Assembly: GCF_017114945.1 (NCBI RefSeq)
Contig: NZ_JABXKQ010000119.1
Location: forward strand, 44,538 to 79,103
Reading direction: 5' to 3'
DNA length: 34,566 nt
DNA from: Nostoc sp. JL34
GTDB taxonomy: Bacteria; Cyanobacteriota; Cyanobacteriia; Cyanobacteriales; Nostocaceae
The notes under the pieces were generated by a model. That model saw only the letters and a program-made list of their open reading frames with translations. It did no database searches and was not told where the DNA came from. Each line of letters begins with the position of its first letter. Within the stretch, counting starts at the first letter, position 1. Shown in pieces: positions 21,160 to 29,821 of the stretch. Made by a program: the position numbers and the translations under genes.

Positions 21160-23640
21160 TTAAAATCTTTCGCCAATACCGAAATTAATCCGGCTATCGC
21201 CATCGTCGTTGATACCATAGTCAATCCGAATTGGCCCCAGTGGAGACTGGACGCGAACGCCAAGACCATAGCCGAAGCCACTGCCATTTTTGTTCAACAC
21301 TTCAGCCGCCCTAGTACTAGTTCCCAGGTCACTGCCGAGATCAAAAAATAGTGCGCCGCTGACTACTGAAAAAACTGGAAACCGATACTCAACTGATGCT
21401 TGCACATAAGAGCGTCCACTACCTAATGCTCCTTCTTCATAACCCCGGACGGAGTTGCTACCCCCAAGGGTAAAAGCTTCGTAGGGAGGCAAGTCACCAA
21501 GGATAGTTCCTGCTTGCAGGTTAAAGGCTAAGGTTTGTGCCCCTTTGCTGAGGCTAATCAGCTTGATGGGTAAATATTGGCTGTAGCTACCCCGGAATCT
21601 GGTGAGGAAAATGTTGCCTAGCCCCACTGGGACTGACTGATCGACTCCAAAGCGGAGATAAGAACCGCTAGTAGGTTGCAGGGGGTTATTACGGAGATCG
21701 CGCTGTGCCCCCACTTGCAACAGTAGTAAATCGTCTTGACCGCTGCTAGAGAGAGTTAGTGGAATTTCATCACTGATACGGTTTCCAGTATTATCATCAA
21801 ATACCGCTCCTGTTTTTTTGAGATTGCCATCAGCATCACGGGCAGAAACTCGTTGATACTGTAAACCCGCTGAGGCAGTCCATACGGAAGTTTTGTAAGG
21901 ATTAGAGGACAGGGGACGGGTAAAGGTGACACCACCACCTATACGGAGTATGCGGGGGCGATCCTGAGAATCTGTATTAGTGGGATTAGCTGCATCAAAC
22001 GTCCTAATATCTTCATCTTTGCCATCAAAAATCAACGAAATGGAACTGCGGCGAAAAATATTAGTTGTATAGGAAGTCCGGTAAGGATCTCCTGCAATCC
22101 AGGGGTCGGTATACCGCAGGTCAAACAGCAGTTCCCGTTCTCCTACCTGTACTTCTGCCCCCAGTTTTTGATTCCTACCGTTCAGGTTTTGCTGTTGATA
22201 GCTAACTGTTCCAAAAAGTCCGCTAGCAGAACTGATCCCTGCCCCAGCCGCAATAGAACCGCTGCTGCGTTCAGCTACATTAACTACTACATCCACCTTG
22301 CTGGGGTCAGTACCAGGGTCAAGGGACACATTCACATCTTCAAACAGTCCCAGTCCATACACGCGCTGTAGGTCTTTTTGCACTGTGTTGCGATTGAATA
22401 CTTGTCCTGGCTTCAACTCCACTTCTCGGGTAATGATGTAATCCTGTGTCCGTCCCCGAATTGGTTGTCCCTTCTCGTCTGTCTCCTGACCATCTTTATT
22501 GCGGAACCGGACTCTAATGTTCTCTACTACCCCTTCTGCTACTTGCAAGGTAACAACTCCGTTTTCAGAGACTTGTGGCGCTCCAATCACGTTGGCTAGT
22601 ACGTAACCTTGGTCTTGATACCGCTTGTTTAACTGCTTGATGCCTTCTTGCAAGTCACGCAAGTTGAGGATTTTGCCATACTGCCCCTTAAATACTTCAT
22701 CTACAGTATTAGCTGGTAGTACAGAAGCAACACCAGTGCCAGGATTGGCTTGCACTTCTACTTTGCTCAGGACGGGGTTAGGCTGTACAACAAAACTCAC
22801 TCGCACTCCCAAGGGGGTATCTTCTGGCGTTGCTTGGACGTTGGAGAAGAAGCCAGTACCAAAGATGGCGTTAATATCTTCTTGAAGTTGGCTGCGGGTT
22901 GTTGTTTGTCCTGGTTGGGTACGAATTACTTTGTAAACTTGCTCTTCTAGTTCTGTTGGTAGTTGCCCGGACTGTGATCTAACTACTACTTCCGACACCA
23001 GTACACGGGGGTCATTGGTTTCTGGGGCTGTGTTGGGTTGAGTATTTCCCGGAGTTGTCGGCGGGTTAACATTCTGCGGACTGGGAGTAGCACCTGGGCG
23101 GGGGGCAGGTGTTCTTTGCTGACTAGCTGGGGGGGGAATGTCTGGAGTGGCTGATGGTTCTGGAGTTGTGGGTAATAAAGGTTCCGTTGTCGGTGGGTTA
23201 ACATTTTCTGGGACTGGAGTAGTCTCAGGAGTTGGGGAAGGCGTTGGTTGTTGAATTTCTGGCGCTGGAATGTCTGGAGCGGGAGACGGCTGTTGAGTAG
23301 GGCTGGGAATGATTTGAGGGGTTTGTGCAGCTTTTGGCGTTGTGGAGGTTGGTCTTATTACCTCTGGAGTCGCGATTGCTGCTGGATTGGCAGGGTAAAT
23401 TGCGACAACACGCGATTGCTGATGCTCCCCCTCTGTAACTCCTATGGATTTAGATCGAGATTCTAAACTTTTACTAGAGTTACTCTGACCAGTATCCTTT
23501 TCTGGCTGCTGATTTGTTTCTAGTGTCAAAACTTCTGTTGTCTGTTTTGAACTGTTGGCGGTTTCTGCATTTGCACTCAATGAGCCGCCCAAAGGGACTG
23601 CAATTGCTACTGCTGCCAGCAATACGGGAGATAAACGCAT
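21160..23640 (-). CDS. bamA: Omp85/BamA outer-membrane assembly protein
   Basis: 826 residues. The signal peptide ends near SANA-E (cleavage after A25). A ~180-residue linker (about 30-210) is rich in Pro/Thr and includes a 44-residue tandem duplication with two NVNPPTT motifs. Three POTRA domains (about 215-460) follow, beginning VLVSEVVVRSQSGQLP. The 16-strand-type barrel fills the rest, with the lid-loop motif VRGYEEG at 731-737 and a C-terminal phenylalanine (GIGERF). Cyanobacterial Omp85 inserts outer-membrane barrel proteins and is the closest bacterial relative of plastid Toc75. The gene starts the lpxC-fabZ-lpxA-lpxB run, as I recall for Anabaena alr2269-alr2273. Confidence 0.95.
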   Translation of the reverse strand: MRLSPVLLAAVAIAVPLGGSLSANAETANSSKQTTEVLTLETNQQPEKDTGQSNSSKSLESRSKSIGVTEGEHQQSRVVAIYPANPAAIATPEVIRPTSTTPKAAQTPQIIPSPTQQPSPAPDIPAPEIQQPTPSPTPETTPVPENVNPPTTEPLLPTTPEPSATPDIPPPASQQRTPAPRPGATPSPQNVNPPTTPGNTQPNTAPETNDPRVLVSEVVVRSQSGQLPTELEEQVYKVIRTQPGQTTTRSQLQEDINAIFGTGFFSNVQATPEDTPLGVRVSFVVQPNPVLSKVEVQANPGTGVASVLPANTVDEVFKGQYGKILNLRDLQEGIKQLNKRYQDQGYVLANVIGAPQVSENGVVTLQVAEGVVENIRVRFRNKDGQETDEKGQPIRGRTQDYIITREVELKPGQVFNRNTVQKDLQRVYGLGLFEDVNVSLDPGTDPSKVDVVVNVAERSSGSIAAGAGISSASGLFGTVSYQQQNLNGRNQKLGAEVQVGERELLFDLRYTDPWIAGDPYRTSYTTNIFRRSSISLIFDGKDEDIRTFDAANPTNTDSQDRPRILRIGGGVTFTRPLSSNPYKTSVWTASAGLQYQRVSARDADGNLKKTGAVFDDNTGNRISDEIPLTLSSSGQDDLLLLQVGAQRDLRNNPLQPTSGSYLRFGVDQSVPVGLGNIFLTRFRGSYSQYLPIKLISLSKGAQTLAFNLQAGTILGDLPPYEAFTLGGSNSVRGYEEGALGSGRSYVQASVEYRFPVFSVVSGALFFDLGSDLGTSTRAAEVLNKNGSGFGYGLGVRVQSPLGPIRIDYGINDDGDSRINFGIGERF

Positions 23641-23753
23641 TTTACTTATAATTCCTCTTCACGACCACACACACACGATCACAAGGCAATAATGCCCTTA
23701 TGCCAAAGGTAAAACTCAAAACATAATTTTTTTCTTTTGCTTTTTTACTTTAC

Positions 23754-23777
23754 AAGGCAAAAGGCAAAAGGCAAAAG
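23754..23777. repeat. Short heptad repeat (AAGGCAA)n
   Basis: Three and a half copies of AAGGCAA lie in the 176-bp gap between purC and omp85. A T-rich stretch precedes it. Confidence 0.75.
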
Positions 23778-23816
23778 TTAAATATAGTTCCTTCTGACCT
23801 TTTGGTTTTTACCTGT

Positions 23817-24554
23817 TTAAGTTGTAGTTTCTACTGCTTTTAGCACTCTTTGTAAAACCTCCTGGTAGGCATCCTCTACATTTCCTAAGTCTCGCCGAAA
23901 GCGGTCTTTGTCCATTACCCGGCGGTTTGAGTCTTCTTCTGCGGTATCCCACAAACGGCAAGTGTCGGGGCTAATCTCATCTGCCAAGAGCAACTGCTGT
24001 TGTGAGTCCAAACCAAACTCTAGTTTGAAGTCTACTAGAGTAATGCCGCACCGCTGCCAAAAGTTATTGAGAAATTCGTTGATTTGCAATGCTAGATGTG
24101 TAATTGCGTCTACTTGTTCCGCAGTAGCTAGTTCTAGCAGGTACAGGCGATCGCGTGTCAACAAAGGATCTCCTAACTGATCGTTTTTGTAATAAAACTC
24201 AACCAAAGGCTGTTTCAGAATTGTACCCACTGGTAAACCTGTTTGCTGACACAAACTGCCAGCAGCAATATTTCTGATCACTACTTCTAAAGGTAAAATC
24301 TTTACTGCCCTCACCCGCATCTGATTCGGGGCAGGGCTGTCGATAAAGTGAGTTTTTATACCATTTGTCTCCAACTGTTTAAAAAGTTGGCTAGAAATGC
24401 TACAATTAATTTTTCCTTTTCCTTCGATGCTGCCACGCTTTTGGGCGTTAAACGCCGTGGCGTCGTCCTTAAAATCAGCCAACAAGACTTCCGGATCGTC
24501 CGTTGTATAGAGAATTTTCGCTTTGCCTTCGTATAACTTGGAATTAACAGACAT
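23817..24554 (-). CDS. purC: SAICAR synthetase
   Basis: 245 residues, the normal bacterial length. Recognisable blocks: LYEGKAKILYTTDDPEVLLA at the N-terminus (ATP-binding strand), FKDDATAFNAQKRGSIEGKG, VVIRNIAAGSLCQQTGL, LVDFKLEFGLD and ADEISPDTCRLWD. The enzyme couples CAIR and aspartate using ATP to form SAICAR in purine synthesis, in the cytosol. The ATG at 24554 is used; no strong ribosome site is visible. No other pur genes are adjacent. It lies 176 bp upstream of omp85 on the same strand, and a shared transcript is possible but not shown. Confidence 0.97.
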   Translation of the reverse strand: MSVNSKLYEGKAKILYTTDDPEVLLADFKDDATAFNAQKRGSIEGKGKINCSISSQLFKQLETNGIKTHFIDSPAPNQMRVRAVKILPLEVVIRNIAAGSLCQQTGLPVGTILKQPLVEFYYKNDQLGDPLLTRDRLYLLELATAEQVDAITHLALQINEFLNNFWQRCGITLVDFKLEFGLDSQQQLLLADEISPDTCRLWDTAEEDSNRRVMDKDRFRRDLGNVEDAYQEVLQRVLKAVETTT

Positions 24555-25206
24555 GGTGACAGGTAAAGTTTTAGGCGATGGACAAAAGTTGTCCTTTGAG
24601 GCTTCACCATTTTATCTTTAGTTATTAACTATTAGCCATTGATGATTATTTCAGAGGAAGCAGGGCGATCACAGGAGCAGGAGGGTAGAGAAAAATAATT
24701 AATAACCAATACCCAATGCCCTCTTCTTGTTCACTACTCAGTAGCTAGTTTCTAAAGATTCCGAACTGAATCTCTAACTTTTAACAGAGGACAATTGGCT
24801 TAGGTATATATTATGTTTACCTAAGTAGTATTACTATCATATTTGTAACTATTTTTGCGAAAAAATTGTTACTCAGACATACGGATATGTTTTAATAATT
24901 TGTATATTAGGGTTTCGACTGAAGTTGATTACAATTTGAACTTCATAATTTAAGATGAGATAAATTAACAACGGGGAGGAAAATCAAATATTCTCTCTAG
25001 TTACTTTAGTAGAAACTTTTTTGTAACATTTACAACAAAAGGATTTGAAGCTTTATCATCTAGTCTCAAAATCTGAATCAACCAATCCCGGCATCACCAA
25101 GTGGAAAAGGAGTTAGATGATTTGATTTCTCCCAGTCTGACAAAAGATAGATTAGGTTAGCTAGTGATTCAGCTTTAGAAACTCAAACACAAGGTGAATT
25201 GAATAA
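24555..25206. other. 652-bp divergent intergenic region
   Basis: No gene seen. It contains a composite polypurine/CCCAATG repeat (24650-24721) and an inverted pair CTTAGGTA (24801-24808) / TACCTAAG (24820-24827) with an 11-base spacer. The remainder is AT-rich and unremarkable. Confidence 0.4.
24650..24721 (+). repeat. Composite polypurine + CCCAATG repeat (degenerate copy)
   Basis: GGAAGCAGG and GGAGCAGGAGGG lead into AATAATTAATAACCAAT and ACCCAATGCCC, the same order as at 3425-3512. Confidence 0.6.
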
Positions 25207-25482
25207 ATGGAGAAAAAAATAGTGAACAAGGATGATTTTCTCTTCCCTCGTGGTCGCTACTACGGACAGGTCAAGCCAGAAAACTTGGTTTTTAATGCAA
25301 ATCTCCAAGAATTTGCCCAACGTGTAAGTTACATTTGCAACTTAGAAACAGGTGGAAAAGTGCCTCCAGGTGCAGCTTACGAACAAATAAAGGATCTATG
25401 GAAACAGTTGAAACGCTCAAAAAAAGAGCTAGGAATTGGCGAAGATCCGTTTCAGGATGATCAGGGGGAGGCTAAAGGTTGA
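25207..25482 (+). CDS. Small conserved cyanobacterial protein (DUF7219-like)
   Basis: 91 residues. The core FPRGRYYGQVKPENLVFNAN followed by LQEFAQRVSYICNLETGGK and YEQIKDLWKQLKRSKKELGI is one I recall as a small cyanobacterial family of unknown function, now I believe labelled DUF7219. It is soluble, with no signal peptide, one cysteine and a charged C-terminal tail. The ribosome site is weak (AAGG about 13 bases upstream). Another in-frame start at codon 9 cannot be excluded. It converges on the cyclase gene with 31 bp between stops. Confidence 0.8.
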   Translation: MEKKIVNKDDFLFPRGRYYGQVKPENLVFNANLQEFAQRVSYICNLETGGKVPPGAAYEQIKDLWKQLKRSKKELGIGEDPFQDDQGEAKG

Positions 25483-25513
25483 ATGGGCAATGGGGCATTG
25501 GACTAATGACAGC

Positions 25514-28114
25514 TTACTTAGTAAGCATTGTCCAAACACCATCCCAAGACTCTGGGGGCGGTGTTTGTTGATAATTATATGCACGTTCTAGGTGGATATC
25601 AACAGCTTGGTCTTGGGGTTTGATGCATTTGGCGGCTTCAAAACAGGCGATCGCTTGCGAGAAGTTGCACGATAAATAAGCAGCGCGTCCAGTATGATAG
25701 TGCAACAAAAACTCTTGAGTGTTGACATCTAACTCAGTAGTGCGATCGCCAATTAACTCGTAGATATTAACTGCCTCGTGTTTCCCTTTGACTCGGATTT
25801 TATCTAACTGGCGCACCCAAATGCGATCGCTGCACAATTGGTAAGTAAATTCGCTTAAAAGAATATCACAACCGTAATCTTTAGTTACCGCTTCTAAGCG
25901 CGAACTTAAATTTACACCATCTCCAATGACGGTGTAATCCATCCGTTTGCGAGAACCAATATTACCCGAAACCACATCCCCAGAACTAATCCCGATGCCA
26001 ATATGAATTTGTGGTTGCGCCTGGATAATTCGTCGTTGGTTAAATTCCTCCAAGCGTTGTCGCATATCTAAGGCTGACTGCACAGCCCTCCAAGCATGAT
26101 TTTCTGTAAGTGGTAGCGGCGCACCAAATACCGCCATTAAGGCATCACCAATAAATTTATCGAGAGTGCCTTCGTGGTTAAAAACCGCCTCCACCATCGT
26201 TTCAAAATACTGATTGAGCAGCAATACCACCTCAGCTGCACCGAGATTTTCTGTAAGTGTTGTGTAGCCCCGGATATCAGAAAACAAGATAGTTACTTCC
26301 TTCCGTTCGCCTACCATTAAAGCGTCTTCCCCTAGTGCCATAACTTGTTCCGCGACATGGGGCGTCAGGTAGCGGGACATAGTAGTTTTCATCCGTTTTT
26401 CCTGGGTAATGTCTTCTAAGACCACCAAACCACCGCGGACACCGCCTTCTGGGTTAGTCAGGGGATTAACAGTGAGATTGGTACTGCGCTCTAATATTTG
26501 TACCTGATTAGAGGATAGAAACTCAGGTTGAGGAGTAAGGGGTTGATTCCAGGGAATGAAAATATCGGGGTTAGTGCGATCGCGCAGTGCTAAAATTGAA
26601 TGCTGATTCCTAAGTCCTGTTAGCGGTAGCGGAGCATTTAGCCCATCCTGATTTTCACTCAGCACTTGATAAAGTCCCAGCATCAAACTTTGCTCTGGCA
26701 CATAATGTTTAGCTCCAGTTTTTAGACTATCTTCTAGTCGCATTTGGAGATTTTCAATCGGCACAACTTCCCAAACTAGGCGACCAATCAAATGTTGTTC
26801 CCACAAAAGCTTGTTGTTTTTACTATTAGCGTCTCCTATCGGACAACCCAGCAACTCTAGAGCTGCATCATTAATCGTGACAATCTGTCCTGCCATATCT
26901 GTAGAAATCACCGCATCTGACAGACTTTGTAAAATGTCTTTTTGATACTGTTTTTCTAACAGCACATTTTCAAACAAACGAGCATTTTCTAAGGCAATTC
27001 CTGCCTGAATATTAAAAGCCCGCATAAATTCTTCATCAGAAGCAGTAAAACTGCTTTGTTGCTTATTAATTAATTGTGTAACACCAATCAATTCATTTGC
27101 AGAATTAAATACTGGCAAACAGAGAATATTACGAGTTACATACCCAGTTTTTCTATCTGTAGTTGGGTCAAAGCGGGGGTCTTTATAAGCATCGGAAATA
27201 TTTAAGGCTTCACCAGTGGAAGCTACATATCCAGCAATGCCACGGTTAGCGGGAATACGAATTTCTATCAAGTTTGTGCCATCTGCTGCTGCTGCAACCT
27301 TCGTCCAGAGTTCGCTCATCTCTTTTCGATATAAAAACAGTGTGCTGCGGTCTGCTTGCATTAAAATTCGAGCTTGTTCCATGACTATCTGCAAAGTTGC
27401 TTCTAAATCCAGACTTTGCCCCAGTGTCTGAGTTGCCCTCAGCAAAGCCGTTGCGCCTCTTTGATTACGAGCGGCTACATAAAAAGATTGGCAGCTTTCC
27501 AAGATAATACCAATCGAAGCGGCAAAGTCTCGAAAACGTTCTTCATCATCATGATTAAACGGAACATTCCCGGTTTTATTAGCTAGTTGCACTACCGCTA
27601 CAGTCTGGTTTTTGCTACTGATAACGGGCATACATAAAATATTACGGATTTTGTAGCCCATTTGTTTTTCAAGTTCTGGGCTAAATAGGGGGTGAGTATA
27701 AGTTTCAGATATATTCAGATATTGACCTGTACTAGCAACATGTCCAGGGATACCTACTGTAATGGGAGTACGAATTTCTAAGAATTTTTGGGTATTATCT
27801 TGAGGAACTTTTGACCACAATTGACCTTTGTCATAGTCAACTAAAAAGATAGCTGTGTGTTCTGCTTGGAGGATTTGACCAATTTTGAGTGTGATAGCTT
27901 CTAGCACCTTCTCCAACATAGTTTCTAGAGCTTCATTATTAATCAGTTCAATGGCTCTCAGAAATTGCTGGAACTCAGCAGTTATGAAGTCGAGTAAGCA
28001 AACAAATTCATTAACAGATAAGTCTTTGACACGACGCAGTAGGGCATGAGTACGATTAACTTGAGTCAGTTCAGTTAATATCGCCAAGACGCTGCCTGGA
28101 TTGGGGAGTGTCAC
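25514..28114 (-). CDS. cyaB1: GAF-GAF-PAS adenylate cyclase of the CyaB1 type
   Basis: 866 residues, GTG start with GGAG about 10 bases upstream. Order: N-terminal helical part (1-60), GAF-A (about 62-210, NKTGNVPFNHDDEERF), GAF-B (about 235-380, NKQQSSFTASDEEFM), PAS (about 390-480), class III cyclase domain (about 600-785), then a TPR-like tail (about 800-866). In the catalytic domain D613 (FSDIRGYTTL) and D657 (FIGDALMAVFG) bind metal, while K653 and T728 (MDYTVIGDGVN) occupy the adenine-selecting positions; this Lys/Thr pair is what I recall for Anabaena CyaB1, where GAF domains respond to cAMP. Makes cAMP from ATP; no membrane segment. Confidence 0.93.
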   Translation of the reverse strand: MTLPNPGSVLAILTELTQVNRTHALLRRVKDLSVNEFVCLLDFITAEFQQFLRAIELINNEALETMLEKVLEAITLKIGQILQAEHTAIFLVDYDKGQLWSKVPQDNTQKFLEIRTPITVGIPGHVASTGQYLNISETYTHPLFSPELEKQMGYKIRNILCMPVISSKNQTVAVVQLANKTGNVPFNHDDEERFRDFAASIGIILESCQSFYVAARNQRGATALLRATQTLGQSLDLEATLQIVMEQARILMQADRSTLFLYRKEMSELWTKVAAAADGTNLIEIRIPANRGIAGYVASTGEALNISDAYKDPRFDPTTDRKTGYVTRNILCLPVFNSANELIGVTQLINKQQSSFTASDEEFMRAFNIQAGIALENARLFENVLLEKQYQKDILQSLSDAVISTDMAGQIVTINDAALELLGCPIGDANSKNNKLLWEQHLIGRLVWEVVPIENLQMRLEDSLKTGAKHYVPEQSLMLGLYQVLSENQDGLNAPLPLTGLRNQHSILALRDRTNPDIFIPWNQPLTPQPEFLSSNQVQILERSTNLTVNPLTNPEGGVRGGLVVLEDITQEKRMKTTMSRYLTPHVAEQVMALGEDALMVGERKEVTILFSDIRGYTTLTENLGAAEVVLLLNQYFETMVEAVFNHEGTLDKFIGDALMAVFGAPLPLTENHAWRAVQSALDMRQRLEEFNQRRIIQAQPQIHIGIGISSGDVVSGNIGSRKRMDYTVIGDGVNLSSRLEAVTKDYGCDILLSEFTYQLCSDRIWVRQLDKIRVKGKHEAVNIYELIGDRTTELDVNTQEFLLHYHTGRAAYLSCNFSQAIACFEAAKCIKPQDQAVDIHLERAYNYQQTPPPESWDGVWTMLTK

Positions 28115-28132
28115 GTCGCTTTGCTCCGAATT

Positions 28133-28250
28133 AAAAATTCAAAATTCAAAATTAATAATCCCCATAAATAAATGGGCTTGTATCATGAGTCTGTTTCGGT
28201 CATGGGGATTTTAGATTTTAGATTTTAGATTTTGGGCATAGGGCATAGGA
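28133..28250. repeat. AAATTCA and TTTTAGA heptads in the cyclase upstream region
   Basis: AAAATTC-type units (28133-28154) and TTTTAGA units (28208-28233) followed by GGGCATAGGGCATAGG fill most of the 184-bp gap upstream of the cyclase. Confidence 0.75.
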
Positions 28251-28303
28251 CATGGTTATTAATTCTTCTTCCCCTGCCTCCCTCATCTCCCCACTCCCTT
28301 ATT
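28234..28303 (-). repeat. Composite repeat, inverted copy
   Basis: Read on the minus strand it gives GGGGAGATGAGGGA, GGCAGGGG, AATTAATAACC and CCTATGCCCTATGCCC, the order seen in the copies at 3425-3512 and 31061-31141, with CCTATG replacing CCAATG. It ends at the 3' end of sqdX. Confidence 0.6.
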
Positions 28304-29429
28304 TTGCCAACTGTTCAGAAAATATCACCTTTTGATAGTAATCTTGTAGCTGTCTGGTGGCAGCTGCCCAACCCCAACTTTCTGCTTCCTGACGAGCATT
28401 TTGACGGATAATGTCTCGTTGTTGTTTTTGTTCTAAAAGGCGAACAGTAGCAGCTAACGCCCCTTGAACATCTGCTGTTGGCTCAAAAAGATATCCATTT
28501 ATGCCATCTGTCACAATATCAGGAATTCCCCCGGAACGGGCTGCTACCACGGGACAGCCAGCAGCCATCGCTTCTAGTAGTACTAAGCCTAGTGTTTCTG
28601 TACGGGAAGGAAAGATAAAGGCATCAGCACTCGCAAAGGCAGAACCTAACTCTTGCCCCATAAGATAGCCAACAAAATAAGTGTTTGTGCCAGCAAAGTG
28701 TTTTTGCAATGCTTGACGGTGTGGCCCATCTCCAACCAATGCCAACCGCGCTTGGGGAATTGCTTCTAAAATTGGTTTGATGCGCTCAATTTCTTTTTCA
28801 GCGGAAAGCCGCCCAACGTAAAGTAGCAATGGACTTTCTGGATGATTTTGTGATAGACGCGATCGCATCTCTACATTAGCTAAATCGGGGTGAAATAATT
28901 CTGTATCTACCCCACGCTGCCATAAATCTACACGTTCAATACCATGTGCTGTCAGTTCCTCCACCATTGCTGTGGAGGTACACAGATTCAAAGCCGCTTG
29001 ATTATGAGCGCCTTTGAGCAGTTCCCAGAGAAAACCTTCTAGCATCCCCAAGCCGTAATGCTGGAGATATTGAGGTAAATGGGTATGATAAGAGGCCACC
29101 AAGGGGATTTTGAGAATTTTGCTATAAAATATGCCAGACAAACCCAAAACGGCTGGATTCACAACATGGATAATATCAGGCTTGAACTCTTCTAAAACAT
29201 AACCAATGGCTGGGCGGGGTAATGCCATTTTCAATTCTGGATACAATGGCAGAGGAAAGCCAGTAACGCCGTAAACTTTAGCGCCTTTGTGTTCAGTGAT
29301 GCCTCCATCAGGGGCAATTACCAGTACTTGATTACCACTACGCTGTAGATGGTCAACAGTATGGCGCAGGCGCGTTACAATGCCGTCAACCTTGGGTAAA
29401 AAGGTTTCGGTAAATAGAGCAATTCTCAT
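28299..29429 (-). CDS. sqdX: Sulfoquinovosyl transferase SqdX (GT4 glycosyltransferase)
   Basis: 376 residues with a GT4/GT-B architecture. The N-terminal domain begins MRIALFTETFLPKVDGIVTR; the C-terminal domain has LLYVGRLSAEKEIERI and the EX7E motif in ETLGLVLLEAMAAGCPVV. SqdX moves sulfoquinovose from UDP-sulfoquinovose to diacylglycerol, making the sulfolipid SQDG of thylakoid membranes. Assignment to SqdX rather than a generic glycosyltransferase is supported by sqdB being the next gene upstream on the same strand. No clear ribosome site precedes the ATG. A MITE-like element occupies the gap to sqdB, which may separate the two transcription units. Confidence 0.93.
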   Translation of the reverse strand: MRIALFTETFLPKVDGIVTRLRHTVDHLQRSGNQVLVIAPDGGITEHKGAKVYGVTGFPLPLYPELKMALPRPAIGYVLEEFKPDIIHVVNPAVLGLSGIFYSKILKIPLVASYHTHLPQYLQHYGLGMLEGFLWELLKGAHNQAALNLCTSTAMVEELTAHGIERVDLWQRGVDTELFHPDLANVEMRSRLSQNHPESPLLLYVGRLSAEKEIERIKPILEAIPQARLALVGDGPHRQALQKHFAGTNTYFVGYLMGQELGSAFASADAFIFPSRTETLGLVLLEAMAAGCPVVAARSGGIPDIVTDGINGYLFEPTADVQGALAATVRLLEQKQQRDIIRQNARQEAESWGWAAATRQLQDYYQKVIFSEQLAK

Positions 29430-29558
29430 AAAAAACTATTCAGTCCAGGCAGATAATCTCAGCTTTGCTTGCATTTTGGTATCAAACACAGAGTAAACTC
29501 TCTCGCGTGGTGTAATCAACTCTCCACAGTCAAAATAACTGTAGTAAACAGTAAACAG

Positions 29559-29718
29559 TAAATTTAACGTGAGTTCGACAAGTCTTATTTGACCTCTCCC
29601 CCAACCCCTCTCCGACACGGAAAGGGGAGCAAAAAGCTGAATTTTTCGTTGCTCCTCCCTCTCCGAAACGGAAAGGGAGGCTGGGAGGGAGAGGTTCATC
29701 GAACTCACGTTAAATTTA
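29559..29718. mobile_element. MITE-like foldback element, 160 bp, perfect 20-bp terminal inverted repeats
   Basis: The left end TAAATTTAACGTGAGTTCGA (29559-29578) and right end (29699-29718) are exact reverse complements. The ends begin and finish with TA, as for TA-targeting IS630/Tc1-type elements. Inside are nested inverted repeats: ACCTCTCCC near 29592 with GGGAGAGGT near 29687, GGAGCAA with TTGCTCC, and CCTCCCT with AGGGAGG. No ORF is present, so any transposition would need a transposase from elsewhere. The words GAGTTCGA and CTCACGTTAA are ones I recall as common in Nostoc genomes. Confidence 0.8.
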
Positions 29719-29757
29719 GTAGTAGCTGGAAGATACGCCTGATAAATAATAAATATT

Positions 29758-29790
29758 TGGTCGTCATATTGTGCTAAAATATGACGACCA
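29758..29790 (-). terminator. Strong hairpin downstream of sqdB
   Basis: A 13-bp perfect stem (TGGTCGTCATATT with its complement) and 7-nt loop begin 31 bp after the sqdB stop. On the minus strand it is followed by a U-rich but interrupted stretch, AATATTTATTATTTATC. It probably acts as a terminator or mRNA 3'-end stabiliser. Confidence 0.55.
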
Positions 29791-29821
29791 GTTTTAGACC
29801 CACGATTTACTGGGGTTTATT

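Larger units (their letters stand above)
29430..29821. other. 392-bp gap between sqdB and sqdX
   Basis: No gene. It is largely taken up by a foldback element (29559-29718) and a strong hairpin (29758-29790), both described separately. The ~130 bp before sqdX (29430-29558) show no recognisable promoter. Confidence 0.6.

Noticed and set aside
22168..22950. Several rightward ORFs of 65-86 codons inside omp85
   Set aside because: All are antisense to a long, well-recognised gene and show no motif or ribosome site.
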